A DNA stretch of 64,000 nucleotides from NCBI RefSeq assembly GCF_032586155.1, contig NZ_JAWHTC010000002.1, positions 682,001 through 746,000 of the forward strand. The letters are read 5' to 3'. This stretch comes from JAWHTC01 sp032586155. Its GTDB lineage: Bacteria > Pseudomonadota > Alphaproteobacteria > Rhodobacterales > Rhodobacteraceae. Position 1 is the first letter of the stretch; each line of letters begins with the position of its first letter. Positions 8,068-17,387 of this stretch are shown here, in pieces. The notes under the pieces are model-generated. The model was given only the letters and a program-made list of their open reading frames with translations, searched no databases and was not told the origin of the DNA. The position numbers and the translations under genes were made by a program.

Positions 8068-8205
8068 GCTTCGCTCCCTGAGATTTGAAAATGATTGGGG
8101 AGGCCCTATCGGCCTTTTACATAGCCAAGCATGTGTAAGGGTCTCAGAATTCGCAAATTCAATTATCAGAAAAGTGATATCGGAAAAACAGATAGCGACT
8201 GGCGG

Positions 8206-9111
8206 TTATGCTTTAGTGCTATGGATTCCCTGAACAATATCGATGAAATCCTTGGCCGCGGGGGATAAAGGAGACCCCTTTCGCCAGACCAATCCTAGCT
8301 GAACCGAAGGCAATGTCCCGGAGATATCGCGCGATTCAATCCGATCTCCTTCGAGAGACCATGGGCGATACACGAGATCTGGAAGCACAGCGATTCCCGC
8401 TCCGGTCGCCACAAGGCTGCGTACCGCTTCCACCGATCTGGTGCGGAAAGCCACCTTCGGCCTTACCCCCGGGGAAGCGAGGAATTTGATGGCCGCTTCG
8501 CCCATTTCATCGATGTCCAATGCTATGAGAGGATCTCCAGCGAGATCTTCGACGCTGATGCTATCCTTTTTTGCCAAATCATGCCCGATGGGCAGCCAAA
8601 GTCGGTAAGGCGAAACATCAAGAATCTCAACGTGGAGCGCCAACTTGTCCAAATGGTCGGAAATGACCATGACGGCGACATCCAGTTCGCCACCGATCAA
8701 AAGGTGCTCCAAGTACCCACCATTGTCTTCAATCGCGGTCACGTCCACTTCCGGGTTCGCACGCCGGAACCGCGCGAGCAAATCAGACAAGACATAGCCT
8801 GCCATCAAGGAGGTTACCCCAAGGTGCAATGTTCCTTGGATTTCCTGCTCCTTGATTTCAAGCGAACGCCGCGCTTCGGAAACTTCAGATAAAATGGAAG
8901 TTGCGTGACGTAGGAATTGATGCCCTTTGTGTGTGATACTCAAGCCCCGTGAATGCCTCGCAAAAAGCTTTACTCCGAGGTCTTCTTCCAGAAACTTGAT
9001 CGCCTCTGTCACGGCAGACTGAGAGATTGCCAAAGATTGCGATGCACGACTAATGGATCCGTTTTCGGCAACGGCGACAAAATACTGAAGCTGTCGGATT
9101 GTGAAGGCCAT
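8206..9111 (-). CDS. LysR-family transcriptional regulator
   Basis: 301 residues. The N-terminal winged helix-turn-helix is typical (MAFTIRQLQYFVAVAENGSI, then SQSAVTEAIKFLEEDLGVKL), and a two-lobed effector-binding domain follows from about residue 90. It lies directly upstream of the ydc-like operon in the same orientation, 138 bases away, so it is the obvious candidate regulator of that operon. E. coli uses the unrelated MocR-type YdcR instead. The effector cannot be read from sequence. Confidence 0.9.
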   Translation of the reverse strand: MAFTIRQLQYFVAVAENGSISRASQSLAISQSAVTEAIKFLEEDLGVKLFARHSRGLSITHKGHQFLRHATSILSEVSEARRSLEIKEQEIQGTLHLGVTSLMAGYVLSDLLARFRRANPEVDVTAIEDNGGYLEHLLIGGELDVAVMVISDHLDKLALHVEILDVSPYRLWLPIGHDLAKKDSISVEDLAGDPLIALDIDEMGEAAIKFLASPGVRPKVAFRTRSVEAVRSLVATGAGIAVLPDLVYRPWSLEGDRIESRDISGTLPSVQLGLVWRKGSPLSPAAKDFIDIVQGIHSTKA

Positions 9112-9761
9112 TCGAAAGGTCCTTGTGTAGCCCTGTTTGACGGGTCCAGTGCGATTGTTAGTGCATGATTGGCTTGGTTGCCATCGAGATGGTGTTTTCT
9201 GGGCCAGAGGGGCGTTAGCCTAGAATAGCATGTGTTCACTTTGCCGGTCGCCGCCTTGACGGAAGAGCTGCGCGACGCACAACGACACACTAGATGGTTA
9301 CGGTACGGTAGTAATCCACGCCCTCCAAGTCTGCTTACTGCGCATAGCTGTTATTCAAAGGTTGCGCAACATCGGCCAAAATGGGCTCCTAGCCGCCATG
9401 CGGCGGCGCGGCGTGTTGATCGCGGCCCAGGACGGCAGCCAGCGCGCGCTAGCGGCCGGAGACAGCCCAAACACGACATTCAGCTTTCCGATAGATCGCA
9501 AGGGACGCTCAAGCAGGTCCGGCGGAAACCGGTCATTCGCTGCAGTTGTGAAAGGCATTTCCAACTCATTGAAAGCAACCATTCCACGTCAGCAAACCAC
9601 ACGCGGGAAATCCACCCAAGCCTTGAACGACGCTTGTTTCGTCCTATCTGCGCGAATGGTTGCGGAATCGGCAACATCGCCGGAGTAATCCAGGCGTCGG
9701 TCACGAGGAACCAAGAGGAGAGCCGCAAGAACGCGAGCATATCGCCGAGAAGGAGTGAAGC
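9112..9761. other. Gene-free stretch before a row of gene remnants
   Basis: Several overlapping frames are open on both strands but none has a recognisable protein, a clear ribosome binding site or consistent codon use. It should contain the LysR promoter at its left end. Together with the remnants to the right it looks like eroded DNA. Confidence 0.5.
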
Positions 9762-10193
9762 TTAGGCTCCAGCCGGAATGTCGATTGGCACGGCTATTTG
9801 GTTTTCAATTTCAGTCCTGAGATCCACTTCTTCCTCCGCGCGCAAGTTGAGAATAAGCGCGTAACGTACGGTTCGATCATACCGGTTAAGGGCGGCTTTT
9901 TCACGCCACCAACCTCCGACGGGAAACACAGCCATTCCATTCAGGTCAGCTAAATCCGAGGCCACACCCCGCCAGATGTCCGAATGCAATGACCCAAGGC
10001 CACGCAGCTTTGGCCCAAGCATCCAGCCGTCACCGCCGCCACCTCCTTGGGAGCTTTCAGGTTCGCGCGCGGCGGCATTGATGCGACGCCGGAATCGCTG
10101 CAGGCTTTCATCCGGTCGCTTGAGGGCAAATCGCAGACCATGACCGGGATATGATACCCGAAAAGGCCATGATGCGATTGCCTCGCGCGGCGC
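9762..10193 (-). pseudogene. C-terminal remnant of an IetS-like subtilase (S8 peptidase)
   Basis: On the minus strand about 140 residues remain open without a proper start. They run from VSYPGHGLRFALKRPDESLQ through WMLGPKLRGLGSLHSDIWRG to MAVFPVGGWWREKAALNRYD and RYALILNLRAEEEVDL, then a normal stop. I recognise this as the C-terminal region of the large subtilisin-like proteases paired with an AAA ATPase, the IetA/IetS type first known as plasmid stability genes and later listed among candidate anti-phage systems. The catalytic domain and the ATPase partner are missing. Continuity with the family is lost at about 10148, where a transposase fragment on the other strand begins. Confidence 0.72.
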
Positions 10194-10491
10194 TCATGCC
10201 GTCATACCCCCGAGAAAGAATGCCATGCCCTGCAAGCCCACGAGCGCCGGAGCTATCGCCCGGAACGAGGCGGTCAATGCTTCGCGGTATCTGGGCCGAG
10301 CACTGTGGAGACGTTGGAGCGCATACCACCGACGAAGCCGCGTCGAAACCAAGATGCATTGTATCAAGTTGCTGGGGCAAAGCCTCATGGCGAAGGACTC
10401 CGACCGACACGTCGCGGAAATCCAGGTCCGCATCGCCGTGCTCAATCGCTACACCGCTCTGGGCATACCCGTCACAGTGCCCGTAGGATAA
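10150..10491 (+). pseudogene. IS5-family transposase, C-terminal fragment
   Basis: The readable protein begins YDTRKGHDAIASRGAHAVIP and continues through PRKNA, AIARNEAVNASRYLGRALWR, RWSAYHRRSRVETKMHC and LLGQSLMAKDSDRHVAEIQV to ALGIPVTVPVG, then a stop. These blocks are the DDE C-terminal half of IS5-family transposases common in Rhodobacteraceae; RRSRVETKMH contains the region of the last catalytic acid. The first half, with the first Asp residues, is absent and a stop lies just upstream in frame. Confidence 0.8.
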
Positions 10492-10525
10492 ATCCGTCCC
10501 GGGAAAGGGGAAGTCCGCTCACATC

Positions 10526-10545
10526 CCTATTTGTGCGACAAAGCC
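10526..10545. repeat. Right terminal inverted repeat of the IS remnant
   Basis: Read inward on the minus strand it begins GGCTTTGTCGCACAAATAGG, close to the GGCTTTGTT ends of the IS903-like branch of IS5 elements. No partner repeat is found at the truncated left end. Confidence 0.68.
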
Positions 10546-10654
10546 GGTTCACCGCCAGCCCTTCCTGTGCGGCAAAGCCCATTTCCTGGGACACAATCAA
10601 CGGCGCGGCGTCCACCAGGGGAATGAACCCGACAGAAAGCACCGCACCGATCAT
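10546..10654 (-). pseudogene. nasS: nasS N-terminal remnant (nitrate/nitrite sensor)
   Basis: From an ATG at 10654 about 36 residues read MIGAVLSVGFIPLVDAAPLI then VSQEMGFAAQEGLAVN, the start of NasS/NrtA-like nitrate-binding proteins. The frame then enters the IS terminal repeat at 10545. The ATG overlaps the nasT stop as ATGA, matching the nasT-nasS order in nitrate assimilation operons such as that of Paracoccus. Everything after this N-terminus is missing. Confidence 0.7.
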
Positions 10655-10917
10655 GACAAAAGTCCCGCAGCCGTCACCAGCGCCTGTGCCACGTCTGCCA
10701 CGCGCTTGCCCTGGTCCATTGCGGTTTTCCGCAACAGGGCATAGGCGGCGTCCTCTTCGATACCGCGCGCTTTCATGATCATGCCCTTGGCCCGGTCGAT
10801 CACCTTGCGCTCTTCCAGGGCGCGTTTGGTGGTTTCCAATTCCGTGCGCATCCGGCTGAACATGTTGAACCGGGTCAGGGCGGCGTCGAGGACCGGTTTG
10901 AGCCGTTCGGGTTGCAA
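10651..10917 (-). pseudogene. nasT: nasT remnant: ANTAR RNA-binding domain only
   Basis: About 87 residues cover the coiled-coil linker and ANTAR domain of NasT: LKPVLDAALTRFNMFSRMRT, RALEERKVIDRAKGMIMKAR, then GIEEDAAYALLRKTAMDQGK. ANTAR proteins bind paired hairpins in leader RNA and prevent termination of nitrate assimilation operons. The receiver domain is missing: two codons before the recognisable part there is an in-frame stop (10921-10923), so no start with a ribosome binding site remains. Sequence from 10918 to 11197 shows no recognisable gene. The nas structural genes are not in this window. Confidence 0.75.
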
Positions 10918-11197
10918 CGATCACTTCGCGGCAGACTGTGCTGGAGTATACCGCACAGCAATACACCGCGCCGTAGTGCGCAAAGTGGTTGATCAGGGGC
11001 CAGCATCACTCGTGCCGGTAAATGGCTAATTGTGAAGCAGCCAACGAAGAGCTGGTGCCTCTTGCCACGTTCTCAATTGGCCTCGATGTGCAGCCGCTCG
11101 CACAGCAATCCGGCAAAGCGCAATGGTGCTTGGAGCGCACCCCTGCCAACTTGGACGGCGATCCTCGTTCACGCTGCCGACTGGTTGCGTCGGTTGT

Positions 11198-12523
11198 CTA
11201 ATACCAGCGATACTCGTAGCGGCAGATCAGAAGGCCAATAGCCGTGCGTCGACACACTTTGACACGGCGCTTTCTCTTCTTCTTTGCAGTCTTCTTCTTG
11301 ACCGGGTTTTTCGCGATGTAATCGACATAGAGCGCCTCGCTTTCCTGGTTCAGCGCAAGCAGCTGCGTGCCAGACAGGAATCCCGAATCTGGCATGCCAT
11401 TGGCCTCTTGCCACGACGAAATGGCTGTTCTCGTATTTGCGCCGAAAACGCCATCCACCCCATTGGTATCGAAACCCAGAAGCGTCAATCGCCTCTGGAT
11501 TTCCCTGCGCTTGTCCCGATCCAGCTTCATGGCATTTTCTGTCAGTTTCGTTGCGACAACAAAATTCGGCTTTGGCGGCACGACACTGGGCTGCACAGCG
11601 GCAACAACGGGTTGTGCCGGCGACGCTTTTGGCGCCTCGACACGCTCGACGGACTTCACCCCACCCGCTGTGAACACCACCTTCAGGTCTCTGGCCTGGC
11701 CGTCGTTGGGATAAGGCGAACAATCCTCCAGGGCGACAATCCCACTGAGGAATAGACGTCGAATCTGGGCGGTTTCCGCAGATGTGCCCACGCGTTTGGG
11801 AATCCCAGACAAGTGCCCGGCACCATCAAGGGCAAACTCGATCGCCACGCTCTCACTTGGAGGAATGTTGCTTGGTTTCCGAAAACACGTCCCAAGCGCC
11901 ATCTTGATGATTTGCTCCTGTTGTCCGTCGGGGTTGATCGAGACGCTGGGGATCACCGGTTCGACATCGCGCGGCTGCGTGGCGGTTTCGGGTTCGTCCG
12001 GTGTGGCCTCGGGTTCTGCGCCGCCTGACGGCTGCAACGCATTTGTGATCGCTTGCAGCGCTGTCGTCGCAATTCCCGGGCGCGGGCTTGTCGCGGTCCC
12101 GGGGGCAGGGGTTTCGGCTGACGCTGCCGTGTCGGTCTGTCCAGAAGCCTGCGGTGTTGCCCCCGGCAACGGTTGCGGGGCGGCCGGGGCAACCGGAGCG
12201 ACAGGCTTCGGCGCGGCGGACAATTGTCGATCAAGCTCGGCCACGTCCAACTCGCCGATCTTGTCTTGCAGCAAAATCCGAACCGCCAGGTCAGAAGCGG
12301 GAAACTCGTTCACGATCCGGTCGAGCTTTTGGCGGGTTTGCACGAACACATCGCGCTCGTTGGTATCCTGCCCGGTCAGGTACAGCTTCGTTGCGTCTTC
12401 CAAAAGTATCTCGGGGGTCGTTTGTGCGGTCTGGGACATCGCGGTCGAGGGAAAGATCCCGGCGCCGCTAACACAGACCAGGACCGCCAAAACGCGCAGA
12501 ACGTGTTCCATTTGAGTCTTCAT
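11198..12523 (-). CDS. Exported protein with TonB/TolA-like and peptidoglycan-binding domains
   Basis: 441 residues. Layout: a signal peptide ending near STAMSQ; a helical unit at about 33-85 (ILLEDATKLYLTG to ELDVAELDRQL) that recurs in two neighbouring proteins; a Pro/Ala/Thr-rich linker to about 195; a domain with paired Cys (TCFRKPS, ALEDCSPYPND) resembling the TonB/TolA C-terminal fold; a PGB_1-like repeat near 350-405 (REIQRRLTLLGFDTNGVDGV, then ANTRTAISSWQEANGM); and a basic tail (KKKTAKKKRKRRVKVC). It probably spans periplasm and cell wall. Last of four minus-strand genes. I do not recognise an orthologue with a known role. Confidence 0.85.
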   Translation of the reverse strand: MKTQMEHVLRVLAVLVCVSGAGIFPSTAMSQTAQTTPEILLEDATKLYLTGQDTNERDVFVQTRQKLDRIVNEFPASDLAVRILLQDKIGELDVAELDRQLSAAPKPVAPVAPAAPQPLPGATPQASGQTDTAASAETPAPGTATSPRPGIATTALQAITNALQPSGGAEPEATPDEPETATQPRDVEPVIPSVSINPDGQQEQIIKMALGTCFRKPSNIPPSESVAIEFALDGAGHLSGIPKRVGTSAETAQIRRLFLSGIVALEDCSPYPNDGQARDLKVVFTAGGVKSVERVEAPKASPAQPVVAAVQPSVVPPKPNFVVATKLTENAMKLDRDKRREIQRRLTLLGFDTNGVDGVFGANTRTAISSWQEANGMPDSGFLSGTQLLALNQESEALYVDYIAKNPVKKKTAKKKRKRRVKVCRRTAIGLLICRYEYRWY

Positions 12524-12577
12524 GCTGTACCCCCGGGCTTCATTTCCAGCGCAGCGTTCCGCGCGCTGATTCCCACA

Positions 12578-14200
12578 TTAGTTTCTTCTGCAGTTTAGAA
12601 CCATGTTTCCTTGCGAAAAGGACAGCAGCGTTGCCCGAGAGGAAACGCGCCGGTTCGCTGCAAACTGCTTGGCATCCCGTTTCGGAATGCGGCAGGTCAC
12701 AAGAAGGTTCACCTGATTGTGAGATGCCTTGGGCACGGCCGAGCGCAGCGCGTGCCATGCCGATCCGCTGGGTTGGCGGGTATAAAACACGTCTACGGGG
12801 TCGGTTGATTTGGTACGCCACGCAACTGAAAACTGGTCGCTGGCAAAGGTCGGTTTTCTCCAGGGAAACGTGATCGTCACCCCTTCCGACAATGCGATCA
12901 GGCTTTTGATATGCAAAGACCGCATCGCATCTGCCAGGTTCCTGAACTCTCCCCCCCGGCTTATCAGGGCCTGCAGGTTTCGCGTGCGTTCGTTCTCCAG
13001 AAAGAACCGAAGGTCATTGGCAAACCTGCCGCGGCTTTTGGATCGTACCGCCGAATCCCTCGAGCGCTCGCTGCGCAACACCTGCGCATTTTGCGAGCGG
13101 ACCGAAACATTGCCTGCCCGGTGCCGCACCACCAGTAACGGGCTCTTTGACCGCTGCAAAAACAGGCTGAGATCAATCGGCACGTCCTGCGCGGGTCGGC
13201 AGATGTCCCGGGCAACCGGCACGGCGGTTTTCGCCAGCCTCTCGTAGACAAGTTTCTCGCCCACCTCGATATTTCCAGGAATCGTCAGTGTCAGTTCCGC
13301 GGACGCGACCTCTTCCGCGCTGCGCGGGATACCCTTGTTTGCCGTCATGCATTCAACCCGAAGCGCGTAGTCGAACTTGGGAAAACTCCAGTAGAGGCGT
13401 CCGCCGCGTGTTTCAATTCCCCGGCCAACGCCAACCGGAACCGCACCCATCTTGCCAGTTTTGTCGATGAAATGAATCTCCCCGCGCCCACGCGCAACCC
13501 CACCGGAACAGGATCCCTGGTTCCATACATAGGAATAAGCCTGATCGACTTCCGGGTGCCCGGCGCCAACGTTGCATGTCTTGGACCCCAAGACATATCG
13601 GGCCGGTGTCACCCTGCCGGACAACGGGTTGTCGTCTGCAAGCGACAGCTGTGCCGTCCCGCGGGCATACTGTACCCAATCGTTGGCTTGTGCCTCTGGA
13701 TCCGCAGGCAACGATTTGGAAATGCTCAGCAACGGATTGTCATGCCGGTCGAATGCGACAAACTCGGCGTTGTCGGCCTTGCAGACAATCGGCCGCGCGC
13801 ATTCTGTTTCCTGTCCATCGGGCGTATCCAAACACAACAGGCGATCACGAATTTCGATATATTGCGCGCGGCGGGTTCCGTCGGCGAAGAAACGCGAACT
13901 ACGAACTTTGTCGCCTGTCTTGCCAAACGGGCCGATGACTTCGCGATACAACTCCTTGCCGTCCGCATATCGGCGGATTTCGTAACCCGACAACCCGGCG
14001 AGGTCCCGTTGCGTCACCGGGCGTCCAAGTTCGCCACAGAACGCGGCCACGTTCCGGTCGATTCCATCAAGCTTCAAATGCAACGAGGGCGGGGATGTCC
14101 CCTCCGCGCCCGACGCGGAATCAGCGGTATCCTGCGCAACGGCAACGCCGGCCACGAATACGGCCGCCAGATGTGCGCAGGCAAAGATGGATGTTTTCAT
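12578..14200 (-). CDS. Exported Cys-rich protein of unknown function
   Basis: About 540 residues from the ATG at 14200, which begins MKTSIFACAHLAAVFVAGVA, a clear signal peptide cleaved near VAVAQD; reading further upstream to 14293 has no signal logic. Roughly ten Cys residues are spread along the mature part (FCGELG, LLCLDT, TECARPIVC, KTCNVG, GSCSGG, VECMTA, DICRPA, VTCRIP, LNCRRN), which fits disulfide-stabilised periplasmic folds. No catalytic motif or known domain was recognised. It lies between two modular envelope proteins on the same strand, 54 bases from one and 89 from the other, and probably shares their transcript. Confidence 0.8.
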   Translation of the reverse strand: MKTSIFACAHLAAVFVAGVAVAQDTADSASGAEGTSPPSLHLKLDGIDRNVAAFCGELGRPVTQRDLAGLSGYEIRRYADGKELYREVIGPFGKTGDKVRSSRFFADGTRRAQYIEIRDRLLCLDTPDGQETECARPIVCKADNAEFVAFDRHDNPLLSISKSLPADPEAQANDWVQYARGTAQLSLADDNPLSGRVTPARYVLGSKTCNVGAGHPEVDQAYSYVWNQGSCSGGVARGRGEIHFIDKTGKMGAVPVGVGRGIETRGGRLYWSFPKFDYALRVECMTANKGIPRSAEEVASAELTLTIPGNIEVGEKLVYERLAKTAVPVARDICRPAQDVPIDLSLFLQRSKSPLLVVRHRAGNVSVRSQNAQVLRSERSRDSAVRSKSRGRFANDLRFFLENERTRNLQALISRGGEFRNLADAMRSLHIKSLIALSEGVTITFPWRKPTFASDQFSVAWRTKSTDPVDVFYTRQPSGSAWHALRSAVPKASHNQVNLLVTCRIPKRDAKQFAANRRVSSRATLLSFSQGNMVLNCRRN

Positions 14201-14289
14201 TGCATACCCCTGAAATCCCCCGGGCTGTACCCCGCCTTGAGCCCCCGACACGCGGGCAACGCGCCTTGACGTTCCTGTGACTTGCCGGG

Positions 14290-16125
14290 TCATTCGCTTG
14301 CCGCCTTCCTGTCCGCTTTCACCTCCTGCCCGAATTCGATTTCGATCTGTCTCGGTCCAGAAAGATGCGACGGCAATACCTTGAACAGGTCTCCTTCGCA
14401 GGCCTGCAGCTTCTTAACCAGGCTGCGAAGCTTGTTTTCTGCCGGCACCGCCTTGATCCCGTCGGCATAGATCAGGTGCGTCAGGCTTGAATAAACCCCC
14501 CCGTCCCTGCCGAACCCAAGCAGAACCCTAAGGGTGAACTGTTGGTTCGAACCCCAGCCGGTGCATTGCTGGACCCGGCGCAGGATCGACACCGCATCCT
14601 CTTTGCTCAACGCGTCCCGGTCTGCAAGTTCCTCAAAGCTTCCAAGTTCATACGCATCGGTCGCGGCCAAGATCTCTTCACCCGTGTCGCGTAGAATGGT
14701 CACGCCGAGCGTTTCGCTGAGCACGGCAAGCTCGATGGGAATAGAAAACGACACTGACTCACCCGAACCAGTGGGTCTTTTCGCCAACCGGCCGTAGGTC
14801 GTGGTTCTCTTGGACGAAAAAAGCGGTTCGCACGCGCTGCATTTCCGACTCGCGTCCAGGCGGACAATTAGTTTGTCGGCCTTGGTCAGATCCTTGCCGT
14901 CCCGGCCTTCCAGACTAAAGACGGAAACATCAACCTCAAAGCCGTCTTGTTCCCGTTTCAGCTCTATTTGAAATCCGCCGTGTTTCTTGTCGGAGTTTTG
15001 GAACACCCTGGCCCGCTTGCGCACTGGCAGCTCGGACAACAACGTTTCGGGATATAATGTCAGACCACCCACCGTAGCCACCGGAGACATCAGAACATCA
15101 AACCCACCCGAGCGCAGCCTGTCCGCAAACATCTCGGACTTGATCCAAGCGGCCGGATCGCTCCAGCCGGTCAGAAAGGTCTCGTCCTTGCTCCAATCCC
15201 CCAATGCAAGTGTGGAATGCCACAGCGGGTGGAAGAAGGTTTCGCTTTCAAAGTGGCGGATTTCGAAATGCACGCCGCACGCATCGGCCGCACCGGTCTT
15301 TCCCGCGCCCCCAAGGATCGTGCCCGAGGTGACCTTTCCCAACGCAACCACCGGGGTCTTGTCGAGGTGGAAATAGGCGCTGAAAACCTCTGTTTCATCA
15401 ACCGTCGTATGGCGGATGATCACAGCATTGCCGATGTCGGCATAGGCCGGATCACCGGCTTTGACCACCGCGACCACCTCACCATCCTTGGCGGCTTGGA
15501 CCTCGGCACCACAAGGCGCGTGGATGTCGACACCCGGATGGGTGCGCTGACCGTTGGACGGAAACGCCGCGTGTTCAAAGGCCCCGTCAGTCGACCCGCC
15601 CGGAACAACCCGTTCGAACCAGTTTTCCTCGGTGACAGGGGCCGGGCCCGCGGCTTCGGGTTCTGGCGTCGCAGCGGTTTTCGTTTCCCCGTCCTCCACA
15701 ACGGCCTCGACCGCAGCGTCCTGCGTTTCCGGTTTGGGGGCCGGGTCGGCTGCAGGCGTATCGCCGGCAATCCCCCTGAGCACATTTACGTCAATCGCGC
15801 CAAGCGGCTGACCCTGCGTGATACGCTGAGCCGGAAGCGATGATGGATAGGCCTGAACGATCAGGTCGAGAATGCGCAGAATATCGCGCGCGCGCGCCAC
15901 ACGTTCGGTCCCTTCCAGGGTTCCGAAATCCTTGTGCAGCAGCAGCGCCTCGGCAAAAGCGATATTCGCGGCGCTGTTGTCCTGATCCTGTGCCTGCACT
16001 GCAACTGCGGAGGTAAACAGCCAGAGGCTCGTCGTCAAAACAACGGCAAACGACAGTCTGCGTCCCGCCTTCGCCGCGCAAGAGCCGTTGACCTGACGCA
16101 TCAACTGGACAAACTGAAACTGCAT
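14290..16125 (-). CDS. Exported M23-domain protein with a degenerate active site
   Basis: 611 residues. Signal peptide to about residue 45 (ending VAVQAQ); helical unit near 52-105 (AEALLLHKDFG to IVQAYPSSLPAQRI and AIDVNVLRGIAG); acidic Pro/Ala-rich linker; M23/LytM domain at about 170-300 with H196-x3-D200 (HPGVD). The usual H-x-H reads G284-V285-H286, so the first, catalytic His is missing. A beta module with a CxxC pair follows (GGFQIELKREQDGF, KCSACEPLF), then a TolA-like C-terminal domain (CTGWGSNQQFTLRVLLGFG to LQACEGDLFKVLP). GGGAGG-type ribosome binding site before the ATG. It overlaps the upstream gene by 25 bases. Likely binds or remodels peptidoglycan, perhaps without hydrolysis. 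Confidence 0.85.
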   Translation of the reverse strand: MQFQFVQLMRQVNGSCAAKAGRRLSFAVVLTTSLWLFTSAVAVQAQDQDNSAANIAFAEALLLHKDFGTLEGTERVARARDILRILDLIVQAYPSSLPAQRITQGQPLGAIDVNVLRGIAGDTPAADPAPKPETQDAAVEAVVEDGETKTAATPEPEAAGPAPVTEENWFERVVPGGSTDGAFEHAAFPSNGQRTHPGVDIHAPCGAEVQAAKDGEVVAVVKAGDPAYADIGNAVIIRHTTVDETEVFSAYFHLDKTPVVALGKVTSGTILGGAGKTGAADACGVHFEIRHFESETFFHPLWHSTLALGDWSKDETFLTGWSDPAAWIKSEMFADRLRSGGFDVLMSPVATVGGLTLYPETLLSELPVRKRARVFQNSDKKHGGFQIELKREQDGFEVDVSVFSLEGRDGKDLTKADKLIVRLDASRKCSACEPLFSSKRTTTYGRLAKRPTGSGESVSFSIPIELAVLSETLGVTILRDTGEEILAATDAYELGSFEELADRDALSKEDAVSILRRVQQCTGWGSNQQFTLRVLLGFGRDGGVYSSLTHLIYADGIKAVPAENKLRSLVKKLQACEGDLFKVLPSHLSGPRQIEIEFGQEVKADRKAASE

Positions 16126-17387
16126 TGAACCTCCCGATCCTTCCTGTTGATACGCGCCTGCATGGGTTGATCGCCTTCGAGGGTTCCGTCCTCGGCAAGA
16201 GACAGAACAAATGCCGGGGGCACCGGATCGCGAAGCTTGATTGCGTGTGGCGCGACGAAACGGAACTTCAATGGTGGCGTCAAAACATCAGAGACCAGCA
16301 CAACTTCGGCAGGGGTCGCATTGTCGTATTGGGAACCGCGATTGACCCAAAGGCTTGCCCTGAACCCGTTTGACAAAACCTCGTCAAATTGCAGCTCAAC
16401 GCGGCGGTCAAAGCGCAGGTTCGGATCCTCCTTCGCCGTGCAATTCACCTGCCCGTGCCAGTTCTTCGGTAGCTTGTCCAATTGGGCGATCCGGTCTTCG
16501 CGCATCTTCTGGAAGGTGGCGAGCGCCGCCTTGTCGGCCAGGGCAATCCCTCCAAGCAACCTGGCCAAAGCGTTCTGGTTCTGCTTGATGTCGGTTGCCA
16601 TCTCGACCTGGCGCGCCAACGCCTGGCGCTCGACCGCCAGGCCGGTTTCCAGTTCCGAGATTTGCTGGCGTTGCCGGACAATGAGTTCACCCCGCGTCTT
16701 TGCATGCTCGGTCACGATCTTCAAAAGTTCGGCTGCAGCATGTTCCCGCTCGGCGCGCAGGTCCGCCGCAATTTGCTGTTTCAAGGCATCCTGTTGCTTG
16801 CGCCCGGTTTCACGAACCCGCTCCAGCGCCTTTGCCGACTGCCGTCCAAGTGTCGCAGCCTCCTCGATCAGCCTGGCATCGGAAACCTGTTTCAGCTTCT
16901 TTTCCGCCTCGGGTGAGCCAACGATCAAAGGCGGCAGATCGAACCGCTTCAGTGGGAGTCCGAACGCCTGGGTATCATGCGACAGGCTGATACCACTTTT
17001 CCAAGCGCCGCTCTGCCAGGTCAGGTCGATCACCGCATGCAGGTCGACGGTATCTTCGCGGGCCAGCGTATCGACAACAAGCTGGAACGGACCAACCTGT
17101 TCCAGCGGGGCATAAAGGTTTTCACGTGTCGCAATCTGCAGCTCGGCGCGGAATATCTGTCGGTTCTTGTCGCCGGTCACGTTTTTCTCCGGCTCTCCGA
17201 CGGTAAACTTGGAAATCGCCCAATAGGGTGGCAGTTCATTTTGAACCAGCTTTTGCAATTCCGACCGGCGCGGCGCATTCTGAGACATCGCGGGATCGAA
17301 AGGAAAAACGGTCAGGACTACGGCAACCGAAACCAGCCAAAGAAGGCCAATTCGACAAGGGTTTAAATTACGGATCAAGCGCAGCAA
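16101..17387 (-). CDS. Exported coiled-coil protein of unknown function
   Basis: About 428 residues. The frame opens with a hydrophobic signal segment (IGLLWLVSVAVVLTVFPF) and a cleavage-like AMSQNAP. No ATG precedes the signal; the best starts are TTG codons at 17387 or 17378, so the exact start is uncertain. A globular N-terminal part (ELPPYWAISKFTVGEPEKN) is followed at about 170-300 by a long charged alpha-helical stretch rich in Gln, Glu and Ala (KALERVRETGRKQQDALKQQ, HAKTRGELIVRQRQQISELE), which should form a coiled coil. A C-terminal beta-rich domain has a Cys pair (VNCTAKED, VQCSFSL). First gene of the minus-strand envelope cluster, divergent from the 1601-residue gene; the promoters must lie in 17388-17600. 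No family recognised. Confidence 0.8.
   Translation of the reverse strand: MLRLIRNLNPCRIGLLWLVSVAVVLTVFPFDPAMSQNAPRRSELQKLVQNELPPYWAISKFTVGEPEKNVTGDKNRQIFRAELQIATRENLYAPLEQVGPFQLVVDTLAREDTVDLHAVIDLTWQSGAWKSGISLSHDTQAFGLPLKRFDLPPLIVGSPEAEKKLKQVSDARLIEEAATLGRQSAKALERVRETGRKQQDALKQQIAADLRAEREHAAAELLKIVTEHAKTRGELIVRQRQQISELETGLAVERQALARQVEMATDIKQNQNALARLLGGIALADKAALATFQKMREDRIAQLDKLPKNWHGQVNCTAKEDPNLRFDRRVELQFDEVLSNGFRASLWVNRGSQYDNATPAEVVLVSDVLTPPLKFRFVAPHAIKLRDPVPPAFVLSLAEDGTLEGDQPMQARINRKDREVQCSFSLSS

Larger units (their letters stand above)
10148..10545 (+). mobile_element. Truncated IS5-family element (3' half)
   Basis: The interval holds the C-terminal part of a transposase (10150-10491) and ends at 10545 with a terminal repeat. 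The left end of the element is gone: similarity to the transposase begins abruptly beside the subtilase remnant. It interrupts nasS on its right side. The element cannot move by itself. Confidence 0.78.

Noticed and set aside
9232..9765. Several overlapping frames on both strands, the longest 177 codons
   Set aside because: The frames overlap each other with arginine- and serine-rich products, no known domain and no clear start signal; most likely non-coding eroded DNA.
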